This document shows positions 11,191-23,240 of a stretch of DNA of 64,000 nucleotides, in pieces (position 1 is the stretch's first letter; the number at the start of each line of letters is the position of its first letter). The notes under the pieces are model-generated. The model was not told the DNA's origin. It ran no database searches and saw only the letters and a list, made by a program, of their open reading frames with translations. Source of the DNA: Blastobasis lacticolella (lineage: Eukaryota > Arthropoda > Insecta > Lepidoptera > Blastobasidae). The position numbers and the translations under genes were made by a program. The stretch covers positions 18,824,173 to 18,888,172 of the forward strand of contig LR990045.1 of the NCBI GenBank assembly GCA_905147135.1. Direction: 5' to 3'.

Positions 11191-11770
11191 TGTTGATAAT
11201 AATAATGAATGATGATGATGATTTCATGTGTAAGTAATTGTTTAAATCTGGCCAAAGTGCCTCGAACCATTTGTATACGGCTCGAACTGAACACACGAAC
11301 ACACGAACGATGTGCATTTACGAAATATTGGATTTGGATTAATTGCAATTGCACGCCTGCATACCACGTGCAATTAATTTTATACCTCTGTGTTTTTTGT
11401 ACTTTTGCGGGGGTTTTGTTGTGTTGTACTTACCTACTTTTCTACCTTTACCTTTTTTTTGTCTTTATTTAATGATGTCTTATCACAGTAGATTAAAATT
11501 ATATTGCTGGTTTCTTTCTCCATTTCTTTGACGTTAATTGATTACCCTCATTTTGGACGAAGCATGATTGTGAATTACTTTGTGTTGACAGTGTATTATT
11601 GTCATTAATTTAAATGTATTTAAATTGTTTGTGCGTAACTATCAGAAACTGTCCCATTTATTGTTTTAAGTACTTTCTCATGTCACCACGACACATTCTT
11701 CGACACATTCGTTATTTTCTGCAATTTACGTAGGTACGTATTTACCGTCTACACCCACTTTCCTTGTAGT
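11191..11770. other. no recognised feature
   Basis: T-rich on the plus strand (11380-11530), with no credible coding sequence. Confidence 0.4.
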
Positions 11771-11885
11771 GACAAGCAGAGTATAATGCAGCACAAGCCC
11801 CTGTCGGGTGTCGTAAGGCGACTAATGACACGAAGGCGGACAGTTTAATATCTCCGAAAACCATAAAACTAAGCTTCTCAGCCTA
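11771..11885 (+). repeat. dispersed repeat shared with 51015-51125
   Basis: GGCAGAGTGGAATAGCAC-like sequence followed by GGGTGTCGTAAGGCGACTAATG and then TCTCCG. The copy at 51 kb has GGGTGTCGTACAAGGCGACT in the same order. Parent element unknown. Confidence 0.5.
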
Positions 11886-12203
11886 TACAAACAATATTTG
11901 CAGTATTTCCATTAACTCAGGCTGCCATTGTTTATTTAAATCCATTAAAGGATGAATACTACCTACATTACCGGAGCGTATTATTGGATAGAATTAATGG
12001 ATTCTGGTAGAAACAGCTTGCCCCGCTAAGGGTAGTGCAGACCAACGGAGTGGCGCTTAGGGGCAGCGAAGGGACTTATTTTTGTAGCTAACCTGAAATT
12101 GGTATAGGCATAAAATTACACGGGCGTGTGAAGAAGTGGCCACAAGTGCCACAAGTCAGGACCGACCAGAGGAACCACCACGGCAAGGTGTTGTACGCAG
12201 GGA

Positions 12204-12517
12204 TGGCAAAGTCACTATAATAATCATCTCGCTCTCGTGCACGAGGGCCCAGGTCCGCCACTTTGCCAGACCAGGTAATTACAGTGAATCTGTTAATGGA
12301 GGAACCTGACAGATTGTATTAATGGTACACATTCAGTCATCTGAATGTGCAGGTTTCATCACGATATTTTATCTCGCCGTAAGAGCATCGGTAAGTGTTC
12401 AATTAACGTTAATAATTCAGAAAAGTTTACTAGTACATGGCGGCACTACAGGGGATCAAACTCGGCACCTTTCGTTTACGAGTCGGACCTGCAACCCATT
12501 ACACCATCGATCATTAA
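12204..12517 (-). mobile_element. tRNA-SINE copy 3 (interrupted at its head)
   Basis: Reverse-strand SINE. On the plus strand it reads CCAGGTAATTACAGTGAATC, CATCTGAATGTGCAGGTTTC, ATCGGTAAGTGTTCAAT and a tRNA-like head (GGGGATCAAACTCGGCACC as the inverted B-box region, then CTGCAACCCATTACACCATC as the inverted A-box side). The piggyBac-like element begins exactly at the TTAA inside or next to this head. Confidence 0.75.
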
Positions 12518-13912
12518 CACGTTTACTGCGGCAAGTAAAATCATAATTCTTCATCTGGTGCGGCGGCGGGCCAAAATGCGCCCCCAATGATATTTCCGCC
12601 AATGCGTGGCAGGTCTTTCTAGACCCACCAGCACTAGGATAGATTAAATTGCTATAACTTTGTGGAAACATAATGTATACATTTTTTTTTATTGTTTGAA
12701 TGACCTAGAACCCAAATTCCTTAGGTTTGATTCGCCCCGGGATCTGCCAAACAGGAAATGAGAAATAAAGCAGGAAAAGCGGCAGTCCGATATTGACCTG
12801 AACCGCACTAGAAAGTATTTTTAGTAGTGATGGGACAGAGAAAAATAAGGGGATATCGAAAATAAAACAGAATTATCGTAAAAGAACTGAAAAATGTTTT
12901 TATTTACTTATGCCTGGCTTGGAAACATGTTTCGTAAAGGTTTTGGTTGCATTTCCTGCAATATTTTTTTATTTTCTTAACTTTTTTTTAGCTTGAGTAC
13001 TATTAAAGGTTTTTCGCAGTCTGTCGAAGCACCCTGCACAATTTCTTCGTTTAGCGCTCATCTCAAGGACACGGTTTTACTTGAATTTCTGAAATAAAAT
13101 TTTTTTTCTTAATTCCGTGTGATTTATTAACCATTTTATGAGTTTTACCACAGAACTCGCGAAACTGAACAACTTTCCCCAGAAAACATAGGTCGAAATA
13201 TGAAAAAAAAATTTGGCCCTCCCTTACAAAACTGACAACCAGCTGATTGATTTACTATTACTATGGGAGGTCCATTATTTACTATAGAAGGCTAGTTTTC
13301 AAGAATAATCACTTTCATAAAGGATGGTATTACATAAAAAAAACCCCACGTCATTATGAGTCTAAGGCTGATATGTTGAAATGTGTAGGTAGTAAACAAA
13401 ACTTACCGCTTGTGCTTCGTTTTCCGTGCACAGTTGTTTCCAAATTCTTTTTATTTTTCTTAGTGGAAAATATTTCTTCACTGCTGTCACTATCACTGTC
13501 AATACCTGCAGGGCAAATTACTCTATTTTCCAAAATTTTTAATTTTCTTTTATTGCTTGCCATCGTTGATTATATCGAACGCTACGTCAGATCAGTTAGA
13601 TAGCGCAACACTAACTGGCGGGGCGCGCGCTCTGTGCGGTATCGGGTCGCCAGCTGCCTGTTGCCCACTGCCGCACTCAGCGGATGTTTTCACCGTCAGT
13701 GCGAGGGTAGGTCGATTAAAGCCTGCCGTTATGTTTTGATGGAGAACACCTACAATTTTGACCGCAAGATGAAATATATATTAGTCTCTGTCGAATTTTT
13801 ACAAACACCTGAGATAATCGTTTCGCACAAGCGAGAGGGACATAGTTTTCTTCGTCCGCACCAGCTGAAGTACCGCGGCAGGCCGATATCGGCCTGTTAC
13901 GCAGTGAGCGTG
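12518..13912 (-). mobile_element. piggyBac-like element, internally deleted
   Basis: TTAA stands at both borders (12514-12517 and 13913-13916). The ends CACGTTTACTGCG and (inverted) CACGCTCACTGCG match at 11 of 13 positions. A second inverted pair, CTGGTGCGG, lies about 40-60 bp inside each end. TTAA duplications are the hallmark of piggyBac elements. At 1395 bp it is too short for a full transposase gene (about 2.4 kb elements) and keeps only an N-terminal remnant. Confidence 0.7.
13354..13563 (-). pseudogene. N-terminal remnant of a piggyBac-type transposase
   Basis: A 69-residue frame starting MASNKRKLKILENR with an acidic-serine patch (DSDSDSSEEIF) followed by a Lys-rich segment. Short basic then acidic N-termini of this type are common in piggyBac transposases, and the frame sits inside the TTAA-bounded element with its start near the right end. 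No DDD catalytic core follows, because the rest of the gene is missing. The call depends largely on context; the sequence itself is too short to be diagnostic. Confidence 0.45.
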
Positions 13913-13916
13913 TTAA

Positions 13917-16042
13917 TTCATTTATTTTTAATTATTTCATCATCATCATCAATTCATCATTAATTTAGTAAAAACGGAACTGCATACGACTGAATTATTA
14001 GTACAACGAATTAAAACCACATTGGAAGTCTCGGTACTCGTTGCGGCCTTCGTAGTCTTCTTCTAGATGAGAGACATTCGTCGCCCTTAAGCTGTAGATG
14101 TCCTGGACGACGGTGGCCACTTTCCACCAGGTGGACCGTCAGTCCGTGTCGTATCAGCCTACCTAGGCAATTAAAAAAATTGTGTGTTTCCGTCGGTCTG
14201 CACTGACCATAACGCAGTGCGGTCGGAGCGTTAACATCGCATTTTCCGTGCTGCGTTCTGTTTCCTGCATTGTGGTGTTATCGGACAGTGTTGGCTTCGT
14301 TCGCTTCCGCATATGTGAACAAGACCTATACTCGTAGTCGATAGCTGAGTATACTACTTTGTCATTTAATGTTTTACCGGGATGGTTTTAATATATTCAA
14401 GTTACGTGGGAAATAGCGGAGTATTCCATTGTCTGGTAATGGATTGGTAAGTATGTGATCGTCGCCGCCATTAAAGATCCGGGGTGTCGCAAAGCGTTTG
14501 CGTTGTAAATACTTAATTTGCTTTTGCTTGCGACTGCGTCCATGTAAAATTCGATTATTACATACCCGCGGGAACCATATTGAATATAGGGATAACTTTA
14601 ACTCTGTTAAATTACATTAAAATCTGTTAAGTGGTTTTTGCGGGAACGAGTAATATAGCCTCCTTTATAACTTTTACATTTATAATATCGGTAAGATTAG
14701 ACTGTTGCTCACAAAGTGATTCTCAGCAACTTTAGAACTCAATTGACTTCGATAGAATAGAAAAATAGTAATATCGATATTTGAAACTATAAAACTATTT
14801 TGATCTAATATTTTAGAACTATTTTCGAGGTTTCATACCGTGTACCTTGGATAATGGTTTCAAGATACGTTTTTTTTTATCTAATTTTATCAATAACCAT
14901 AAGAATCGGTTCGGTAGTTTCAATTCCCTCATTCCCTCTACGAACAAACAAACTTTATCTCATTATGTAGCAAGTTTTAACTTGCGAGTATATTACACTA
15001 TAAAGTCGCAAGTATTTGAAAACGATATCCCCAGAATGCAACTCTTCAAATTCGAATAGTATCTTGACCGGAAACCTGCTTTGCGTATCACTTGACTATT
15101 TTGAGAATGTGCTATTATAATAATGTTACTTCACCTAGTGGTGAAAACTATTAATATCCGGTACGCTAATATTGGATTACATTTCAAAGTTCTTTTACAT
15201 ATAGGTAATGGGAAATATAGGAATTTTAATTTTACAATCACACGTCTGATTGACCTTAATAATATTAAATATTAGAACTAAAGAATTGTATCACTATTGC
15301 ATTAGTCACCATAATGACAACACATATTTCACAATTAGTCTATGAAAACCTTATTACAATGTCTATCTATCGGCTCTTACAACCATATCAAATAAAATGT
15401 AAGATCGTATAGCGCAGGCGCCAAGGGGATGTTAGTTTACAAAAAAGTAGGACCGCACAGTGTTTTCAGTACCGCACGATATATTTTTATATAGCCTATG
15501 AGATACACAGATCACATAACACTTTCCGGTTCTTAATTTTTGCAAACGGAATTCATCTGAGCGTCTCGAGTTTGTATTACTGTATTTACTAAAACCTTCA
15601 TACACTTTATCGGATATTTTCCTCCATACCAGTTTATATATCGGAATAATGGAAAAACTTCAGAGGCAAACAATTTTGAACCAAGGAAAGTATCTCAAGA
15701 GCTCGCTACCGGTGTCGCACGTAGATTACTGCCCAAAGACTTTAGTGGGGAGAAGTGATAATAATCTACAGAGTCTCAAGGCTTTTGGCGGACGCGGGCC
15801 GCATACAAGCTCGACCACTTACCCGACCGCGTTTACTGACCCCATTATTACAAGAAAATGGAGGATGGAGGTTACTATCCGTTCATTTTCAACCGACGAT
15901 GCAGAAGCCATTGTTTAAACAGATAAGCGCCTGCGAAGAGATTTCAAGACGGTTTTTCTAGTTGAGGGCCTTATCTGTCGATTAGACATTGTCTGGGGTG
16001 ACGTAATCTAAAAAGCGGTACCGGTATTGCAGCGTGCTAGTG
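13917..16042. other. no recognised gene
   Basis: AT-rich, with a CATCATCATC stretch near 13940 and a short fragment near 14100-14150 (GGTGGCCACTTTCCACCAGG) resembling the dispersed LINE tail. Otherwise nothing identifiable. Confidence 0.4.
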
Positions 16043-16195
16043 AGATCGATAACCAGGGTTAAGCAAGGCTGGCAGAGTCCGGGAACTAGATGGGTGACCG
16101 TTTCGTATTTTGAGGCTGATCGAATTAGGTTTGCCTCCTAATAGGTAGGCGAAGCGAGGTTGACCAGTTGGCACCCTGTGCCGATGTTATATTAT
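16043..16195 (+). repeat. 5S-rRNA-like sequence (SINE3-type relic)
   Basis: The stretch AACCAGGGTTAAGCAAGGCT .. GAACTAGATGGGTGACCG (16050-16100) parallels the 3' half of animal 5S rRNA, including the two internal control boxes (the GTTAAGCA box and the GGATGGGTGACCG box). The sequence after the second box (TTTCGTATTTTGAGGCTGA) is not 5S but is shared with an inverted partial copy at 17975-18012. A 5S-like head joined to an unrelated shared body is what a 5S-derived SINE would look like. Confidence 0.45.
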
Positions 16196-16250
16196 ATATG
16201 TTTATGTTTATTTATGTTTATGTTTATTATATTATAGATGTACTGTTTAG
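16196..16250. repeat. (TTTATG)n low-complexity tract
   Basis: Repeats of TTTATG/TTTATT directly after the 5S-like repeat. They may be its tail. Confidence 0.5.
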
Positions 16251-17974
16251 TTGTTTGCGATCACAGCCAACTCGATGAAGTTTACTCTTTAAGTCTGTGA
16301 TTTCTATGGGTGTTAATACTCACTTAAACCCGCGGACTGAACGTTGTTTCGTGGTTCCTAATTACAAAATTTGATGTTCATAACATCTTAGTTAAATATC
16401 ACCGAAATTATTCGCGGTTTTGATGCATATTTCGTTCGGTGTTACGATTTTTGGCACTACGACCTTGATCATCGTATTGGTATTTTCGGAATTTGTAACT
16501 AAAAAAGTCGTTGACTCCAATTTGGCGACCTAAGTCATTCTCTATACTTACTTTTTGCATGGATTTGAAAATTACCATCAGTCGGCCCGTAAGGTATAAA
16601 AAATATTTCTACATCAAACGAATTTAGAAATCACTGGCTTAAACTTTGTCTCTCTTATACACGTCTAGCTTAGAAGTCATAGACTTTGATCTCGCAACAG
16701 CAAGCCCCCTGAGGGGCTGTCTTGCGCATGGATAAAAAGGCCCAGCATCAGTGGCATGGGAAAAATATGGCAGGCAATAAAAAGCTTTAATATAGGGCGT
16801 AGGCGCCACGGGTATGAGATAAGTCTGCTATCTAATATGCTGTACGATGCTTTGTTTAGGTTTAATTAAGGCACTATATGAGGGTACGGGGAGAGAATGG
16901 TCTGGGGAAGGATTAACTACCTCCATTAGTTTGTAGCTTGGCTACCTAGAAACAGAGTAACGTAGTTACAATCTTCAGTAACTCTGTTAATGTTGGCCTA
17001 ACAACAGCCCATTCGGTATAACCTTTTAGGTTATAAATACGGTTCGGGGAATAAATTTTGGCTTAGATGGAACCATTTGGTTTGATCTAAGACACTCGTG
17101 ATTTTTTTTATATTTTCTTAGAAAGATCATGTCATAAGATGTAGGTCACCTGATGCATTTAAACCCATTTAACACACTGATTGAGGTTTTTACATTCGTT
17201 CTCGCAAATATTGTTGTAAGGTAAATAAACGTAAAAATCGGTTACAAATCGTCTGCATTTCCATGTCCACTATCCAACTTTACCATTCACCCAGTTTCCC
17301 CGTTTACGACTAGCTGTCGCCCAGGGTTGTTTATGTCATTATTCATCTTGGCCAGGTTCGATTACCGATGCATTAGCTATTTATATTTCCTCTTGCTTAC
17401 CTCCTTTACGCAGTATCCCGTTAACGTATTTTATGTGGGAGTCTTATCGTAGAATCCGGCATTTTACAAACATCTAGGCATTTTGCTAACGCACGCTAGT
17501 TATAAAATGCTTAGGTGAAATGTAAATTGCCTAAACTTTTTGTATGCATCGGCCAGATAATTTGTCAAAATTTCAGTAATTTTAAGTAAATTTTAACATA
17601 TTCTAACAGAGTAATTCAAGAGACTGTTTTACCAGTCTCAGTGTCCCCAGCAGAAGATCTTGGTCTATCTCGATGCCTGGCTGGTGCTTCACATTTTTCT
17701 TTTATTACATATTTTTAATAAATAATAATGATGTGCCGTCATGGGGTACCAATCGGCTTTCGAAACTGTTCAACCAGTCTCCAGGTCCCAAGCGGAAAAC
17801 CTTAGGCAAAAATAGATATTTAATTTAATATATTTTTATTCCGACCTAGTCCGAATCTGACTAAATAAGATACTAATTACCTCAGAATCTGTTGTCCTGC
17901 GAATCTATCCTACATCGCCGAGTGCGCTTCGCGAACGATATTAAAAGCCATATCTAACAAATAGCGAATTCTTT
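16251..17974. other. no recognised gene
   Basis: Unrecognised AT-rich DNA. Two diverged direct repeats (around 17620-17665 and 17760-17805, both with ACCAGTCTC and AAGATCTT/AAACCTTAGG) are visible but weak. Confidence 0.4.
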
Positions 17975-18012
17975 GCGGTTAGCCTCAAAATACGAAACGG
18001 CCACCCATCCTG
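17975..18012 (-). repeat. partial inverted copy of the 5S-like repeat
   Basis: The reverse complement reads GGATGGGTGGCCGTTTCGTA then TTTTGAGGCTAACCG, matching 16088-16121 across the box C-like motif and the non-5S tail. Confidence 0.5.
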
Positions 18013-18719
18013 ATACAGTCATAGGCGTTCGTGCAATTGGTATAGATAGGTATCTAAATGAACTATTTATCTACACTGCCGCAATGAATCTTTGAAAAGC
18101 AATCTCGTTTTGGCGAATCTTGAGAGCGTGTGCGCATACATAGGGCGTGTAACTAGACCCGCGTTATGAGATTGCTCCCGGCGTGCCCCAATTCCAACGC
18201 TCAAGAGATCAAATTACGAAAGAACTGTATTGGTATTGACCTATATTTCTTTCTTATGGTCTACCATGCATAGAAACATTCTGGTATGATAGGATGTATT
18301 GAATTATGGAAGCGTTTCGCACTTTCGTGACTAGTCGGGTATTGTGGGTTCCTCTAGTAGCTGTCATTTTTCCAACTTTCCAACACCTGTTGAGCCGCCT
18401 GCCCCACTTGCTCATTTGCCTAAAAATACAATGATTTATTTAACAATTTATTGCACACAATATAAAGTATACAGAAATTACAAAATTAAAGACGACACAA
18501 CAGGCACTACTTATTTCTAAGAAGAAATCTCTTCCAGCAGGCCTATAGAAGAGAGACATTTAGATTATAGGGGATGAGACGTGCGCAATAGTTTAATATA
18601 TACATATTTAATAAACTACATAAATAATTATAAATAAGATACTAAATACACACAATAGTATATATATAAATACACATACATATATACATAATAAAATATA
18701 TACAGGTATTGTAGAACAT

Positions 18720-21687
18720 TCAGGCACATAAGGAAAGATAATGTTCCTTTACACGCTTTTTAAAGATTGCTATAGATTGACAATCGCGCACTTCGTGCGG
18801 AAGAGAATTCCACAGTCTTGCGGCATGTACAGTGAAGGAGTAGGAGTAGAAGTCGGAATGGTGGATGGGGATGTCCAGCGACGATCTAACACTGGAACGA
18901 CACGGTTTGTCTTGTGGACGAGAAAAGTGGAATCGGTCACGGAGGTATGAGGGAGCGGAAGGATTATGAAGGACGTTATAGAGGGTGGAAAGGATATGAG
19001 TATTCCTGCGCAAGCGAATTGGGAGCCACTTGAGTTGAGAACGATATTTTGAAATGTGGTCATATTTGCGCAGGCCGAAAATGAATCGGATACACAGGTT
19101 TTGTAAGCGCTCCAATTTATTTAAGAGTTCCTCAGTGGCATCCAAGTAGCAGGAGTCTGCATAGTCGAGCAGTGGAAGAAGAAGAGTTTGGACAAGTGAA
19201 ATTTTTGTTTTTTGGGGTAAGAAACTTTGAAGGCATTTAATAGAATGGAACGAGAAGTGCATCTTTTTACTGACCGCATTGACGTGAGACAACCAAGATA
19301 AATTAGAATCAAGAATCAAACCAAGGTTCTTTGCTGTTTTACTCAGGGGTATTGGAATACCATCGTAGACAATTTGGGGGATAGGAGAGACAGAACCAAG
19401 CCGCTTACACATGTATGAGCTGCCGATAATCAAAACCTGAGATTTCTTCGGATTTACTAACAGCTCAAACGACTTTGCCCAAGATGATATTCTATCCAAA
19501 TCAGCATTAATACAGGCAACAGCATTATCTATATCAGACAATTTAAAATGGTGGTAAATTTGCAAGTCGTCGGCGTAGAGATGGAAATTCGAAGAGATAA
19601 CATAAGTAACAGTATTAATAAAGATAGAGAATAGAAGAGGGGACAGGATACCACCCTGCGGTACACCTGCAAGCAAGGTATGCCAATCCGAGAAGGACTC
19701 CCCAGAACGGACACGCTGCCGGCGACCGCGAAGGTAAGATTCAAACCACGCCACCACAGGAGGAGATATGTTAAGAGAGCGAAGAATGGCAAGAAGAACA
19801 TCAAAGTCTACAGAATTAAAAGCACTGCTAAAGTCAAGCAGAGTTAAAATCGTCAAGGACTTATCCTCCATCGCGAGACGGATGTCATCAGTTACTTTTA
19901 GCAGTGTTGTCACGGTACTGTGACCTGACCGAAAGCCAGATTGAAAAGTGGAAAGTAGACTGTTAGATGATAGATACTGAGTGAGCTGACTGTGGATAAT
20001 GTGTTCAAGGATCTTGGAAAGAAAAGGTAACAGCGATATGGGACGGAAATCAGAAAAGGTAGAGGGATTGGAAGTTTTTGGAAGGGGGATAACATTTGCT
20101 AGTTTCCAGGCTGACGGGAAAGAGCTCGTAGTCAATGAGTAGTTAAATATGTGAGTGAGGATTGGTACGAGTTCAGGAAGAAGGAGGGAGATCATCCGGG
20201 GACCAAGGTTGTCATTGCCCACTGCAGTAGAAGTAATAGAAATAGTATGCTTCTTAACATCCTCCTCGGTGACAGCTGAAAAAGAAAAGGAAGTACAAAG
20301 AGGGAGCGGCTTACTTTCGATCTGTGCTATTGTGCGCGATTTAATATTCAGATCCAAAGTTACAGGTGGTAATGAGAAATGGACATTAAGTGGGTTTAAA
20401 TCTACCGAGCCATCAAATGACACTGAAGATTTACCTATACCTAAGGACCTGAGGAATGCCCAGACTTTTGCAGGGGAAGAGTTGTTAACAGAATGGTGAA
20501 TGTGACGCCTCCTGGCATCTCTACACAGACGACTGCAATAATTTCTTAGGTGCCTATATTGATTATAATTGTAATCGGAAGGGAACTTTCTATAGCGTCG
20601 TTTAGCACTGTCTCGCCTAGCCATAAAACTCCTGATTTCATCCGTTATCCACGGTGCAGGCGCTTGCCTCAACCTAACCTTTTTTATGGGAGCGTGCTTA
20701 TCGTAGAGCCTTACAATGATAGATTCGAGCTCCCGAACCATCACGTCAATGTGGTCAGCACTAAGAACAGGACTCCAATCTGTATTTACCGCGTCGCGCC
20801 TCAAAGCCTCCAAGTTAATGCGGCCATAGTTGCGCAAATAAGAAAATCTTGGTTTACGCTTAGGAGTTCGGATTTTAAAGGAAAGAAATACTAGATCATG
20901 GTAGGAAAAGGGGGCGGGAAATTGACCATGAGCAGCTATCTTATTTAGGGAAGATGTGATCATGAGATCGAGAAGTGAGGGGGTACAATGTGGGGAGTGA
21001 TGCGTAGCAGAAAGAGGGAGGAAATGCAGGTTGACCGCGGACAAGAGAGACTGTAACTTGTGCGTTCGCACATCGTTCTTGAGCAAACACGTGTTAAAGT
21101 CCCCTAACAGGAGGACGTCCTCGTAGTTAGGGCACAAGTTAGAAAGTAAGTTGTCCAGAGAATCAAAATAGTCGATATGTAAAGAGGGACTGTAGAACAC
21201 GGCAAGCAACAATTTTTTATGACGTAGTGTAACTTCAATGAAGAGATGTTCAGCGGAGAACGAGTACAAGCTTGTTGATGAGCTGACAACAGTGTACGAA
21301 ATATCCTCGCGAAGATATATCGCGACACCACCGCCTGCCTCCCTTGCCCGTCCGGTCATTGCGAATAAGGGTGAAGCCCGGAAGTGAGAACTGAGAAGAA
21401 GGGAGAGAGGGTTTTAGGAAAGATTCAGAGATAAGCAACGCATCAACAGGACTACTGCTAAAGGACGCCAGTAAATCGGCATAGTGACCAGGAACACTCT
21501 GGGAATTTATGTGGACAACATTAAAGTTGTTTGGGAACCTGGAAAAGGAAGCCTTCAACTGTTCATGCACTGAGAGGCATGCGGACGTGTCATCATCGTG
21601 CTCTGAACCAGCACTCAAGAAAGAGTCTGTAGATGAGCATGAAAAAAAACTATCATTAATGTCCTGTGGACTAATCATAAAATACAA
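18720..21687 (-). CDS. LINE-E ORF2: endonuclease-reverse transcriptase (one frameshift)
   Basis: Encodes the protein that nicks target DNA and primes reverse transcription there. The endonuclease N-terminus starts near 21687 in one frame (NVVHINSQSVPG, LLISESFL) and continues from about 21350 in another (GGGVAIYLRED, LLLGDFNTCL, SLLDLMITSS, SYHDL). The reverse transcriptase follows (RPISLLPFLSKILE, FQSGFRSGHST, LLDFSSAFNSVD, GVPQGGILSPLLF, catalytic LYADDLQIY), with the usual C-terminal thumb region ending ..AARLWNSLP... The two frames meet in a GGCGG-rich run at about 21340, suggesting a 1-nt indel. Otherwise 879 codons are open and the YADD box is intact. Either a recently dead copy or a sequencing error in a live one. 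Confidence 0.88.
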
Positions 21688-22250
21688 TACCTATATATGA
21701 TATAATAAATATACAACAATATAACTACTAAATATAAAAAACACAATAAATAATATACCTACAACACGAATATCCGTATAGCTAAGCGCTACACGTATTA
21801 CAGAAACTATACTTTATAATAAAATCACTAGATATCACTCACCATGGCGTGCTGCAAGAAATACCAATAATATAGCAAAGAAGTTCGTTGGATTTAAGAA
21901 GGAAAAAAAATTATGTTATACTATGAAACAATACACAATAACACACCAGACGCCCTTCCATGACGCCAGGCCGTAAACAAAAAAAAAAGTTTGCAAAAAC
22001 AAAACGCGTTGAAAAAAAAAAAAAAAGTCATAGCAAAAGAAAGTAAACAAATAATTGACAAGTAAAAACGCTAGAAAAATATCCTACTGCCCGTCTTTGA
22101 ACAGAGTTACATAAAAACATTACAATGTAAACAACCTGCATATTACTAGCAAATAAGAAATTTTGACAAAGTGACCGCAACAACTAATATGGATACTTAC
22201 AAGAAAAGTTTTTGTATTAAGCAATCGAAACAGGATGAGATGCTGAGCAA

Positions 22251-23093
22251 CTACTTTCTCGTACGTTTGACGACGACCGCAGCCGGTTGCTTAGCAGCAG
22301 CAGCAGCGGCAGTCTTGGGCTTCGCCGGAATCGCTGGTTCCGCAGGGCAATCCGCCTTAAGAGCGTCGGCATTCGATTCAGTGACTTTAGTCACCGGGAA
22401 CGCGACGATCAAAGATTGTAACTCTGATGCAGTCTCAATTTTCCTCCGAGACTTATTGGGAAGGATGATGGAGATCTTCCCGTCCACTGACCAGCAGCTT
22501 GAAACACCGAAATGCTTGCGGGCGGTCATAAAAACTTCCTGCCTTGCCTTCGTCAGAAACTCCGACAAAACAATCCCCGTGCCTTTGAGAGAGGTCTTGG
22601 AGTCCCAGATGATGCGACGGTGTTCCATGTTCTTAAATCGAACCAAGACTGGGCGAGGCTTGTCCTTCCTGGGGGCTCCCAAACGGTGACACGATGACAC
22701 ATCACTAGAGGTAAGATCTGCCAGATGCATTTTGTTGGTAATAATATCTAGAACTACCTCACTGACTGCTTCCTCCTTCTTTTCAGAAACCCCATGTACA
22801 AGGAGAGTCTTTCTTCGTAGGAACGCTTCATGGCGGTCCTGTCCCAGAGACAGCCGCTCCATTTGGGTGTTCATGTTTTTCACAACCCGCCAGACAAATG
22901 TCTTGAAGTCCATAAGCAGTGAAGCCCAATCCGGTTGCGCAGATGGAGGTGCAGCTATAGCTTTCTCCAGCCTCTCCTCGAAGCTACTCATCCGAGCAAA
23001 TAACTCCATGATATCTTCTTTCTTGGGTGACTGATGAGATGACGATTCCATAATAATGCAGTGATGATTATTCTGGCAGTGATAGATGCACAA
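22251..23093 (-). CDS. LINE-E ORF1: RNA-binding (ORF1p-like) protein
   Basis: A 280-residue open frame upstream of ORF2 on the same strand. A likely start is the second methionine (MESSSHQSPKKEDIMEL). An N-terminal stretch with coiled-coil potential (MELFARMSSFEERLEKAI .. NTQMERLSLGQ, about residues 29-85) is followed by an RRM-like region (RRKTLLVHGV, then SSCHRLG and KPRPVLVRF, with KTSLKGTGI further on), and then an Ala/Lys-rich basic tail. This layout is typical of ORF1 proteins that coat LINE RNA. There are no CCHC zinc knuckles. The frame is uninterrupted, which is notable given the damage elsewhere in the window. Confidence 0.75.
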   Translation of the reverse strand: MCIYHCQNNHHCIIMESSSHQSPKKEDIMELFARMSSFEERLEKAIAAPPSAQPDWASLLMDFKTFVWRVVKNMNTQMERLSLGQDRHEAFLRRKTLLVHGVSEKKEEAVSEVVLDIITNKMHLADLTSSDVSSCHRLGAPRKDKPRPVLVRFKNMEHRRIIWDSKTSLKGTGIVLSEFLTKARQEVFMTARKHFGVSSCWSVDGKISIILPNKSRRKIETASELQSLIVAFPVTKVTESNADALKADCPAEPAIPAKPKTAAAAAAKQPAAVVVKRTRK

Positions 23094-23240
23094 GAGAAAG
23101 TGACTTTATATGCACGACAAACGGTGATGTGATACACTAGTGTTATTTAACTAACATTGAATTAAAATAATAGAGTAAGTATTTTTAAATAATTAATAAA
23201 GTGGAGCTCTACAGAAAGCTGTTTCTTTGGCGACGTCTAC

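Larger units (their letters stand above)
18425..23240 (-). mobile_element. LINE-E: near-complete two-ORF non-LTR retrotransposon
   Basis: Order on the minus strand: 5' leader, ORF1 (22251-23093), a roughly 560-bp A-rich spacer, ORF2 (18720-21687) with endonuclease and reverse transcriptase, then a 290-bp 3' UTR ending in an AAATAAAT-type tail near 18430. The 3' UTR sequence is repeated as a truncated fragment at 49398-49500. Element length of about 4.8 kb and the domain order fit the CR1/L2-like group. The clade assignment is tentative. Borders are approximate because no target duplication could be read. Confidence 0.8.

Noticed and set aside
11209..11531. Overlapping Phe/Leu/Tyr-rich frames that look like membrane proteins
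   Set aside because: They come from a T-rich tract. No signal, no coding bias, and frames overlap on both strands.
16043..16105. Functional 5S rRNA gene
   Set aside because: Only the 3' half is 5S-like, the 5' half is missing, and the downstream sequence is a shared repeat body.
18741..20894. Plus-strand open frames across LINE-E ORF2
   Set aside because: Antisense shadows of the 879-codon reverse transcriptase frame.
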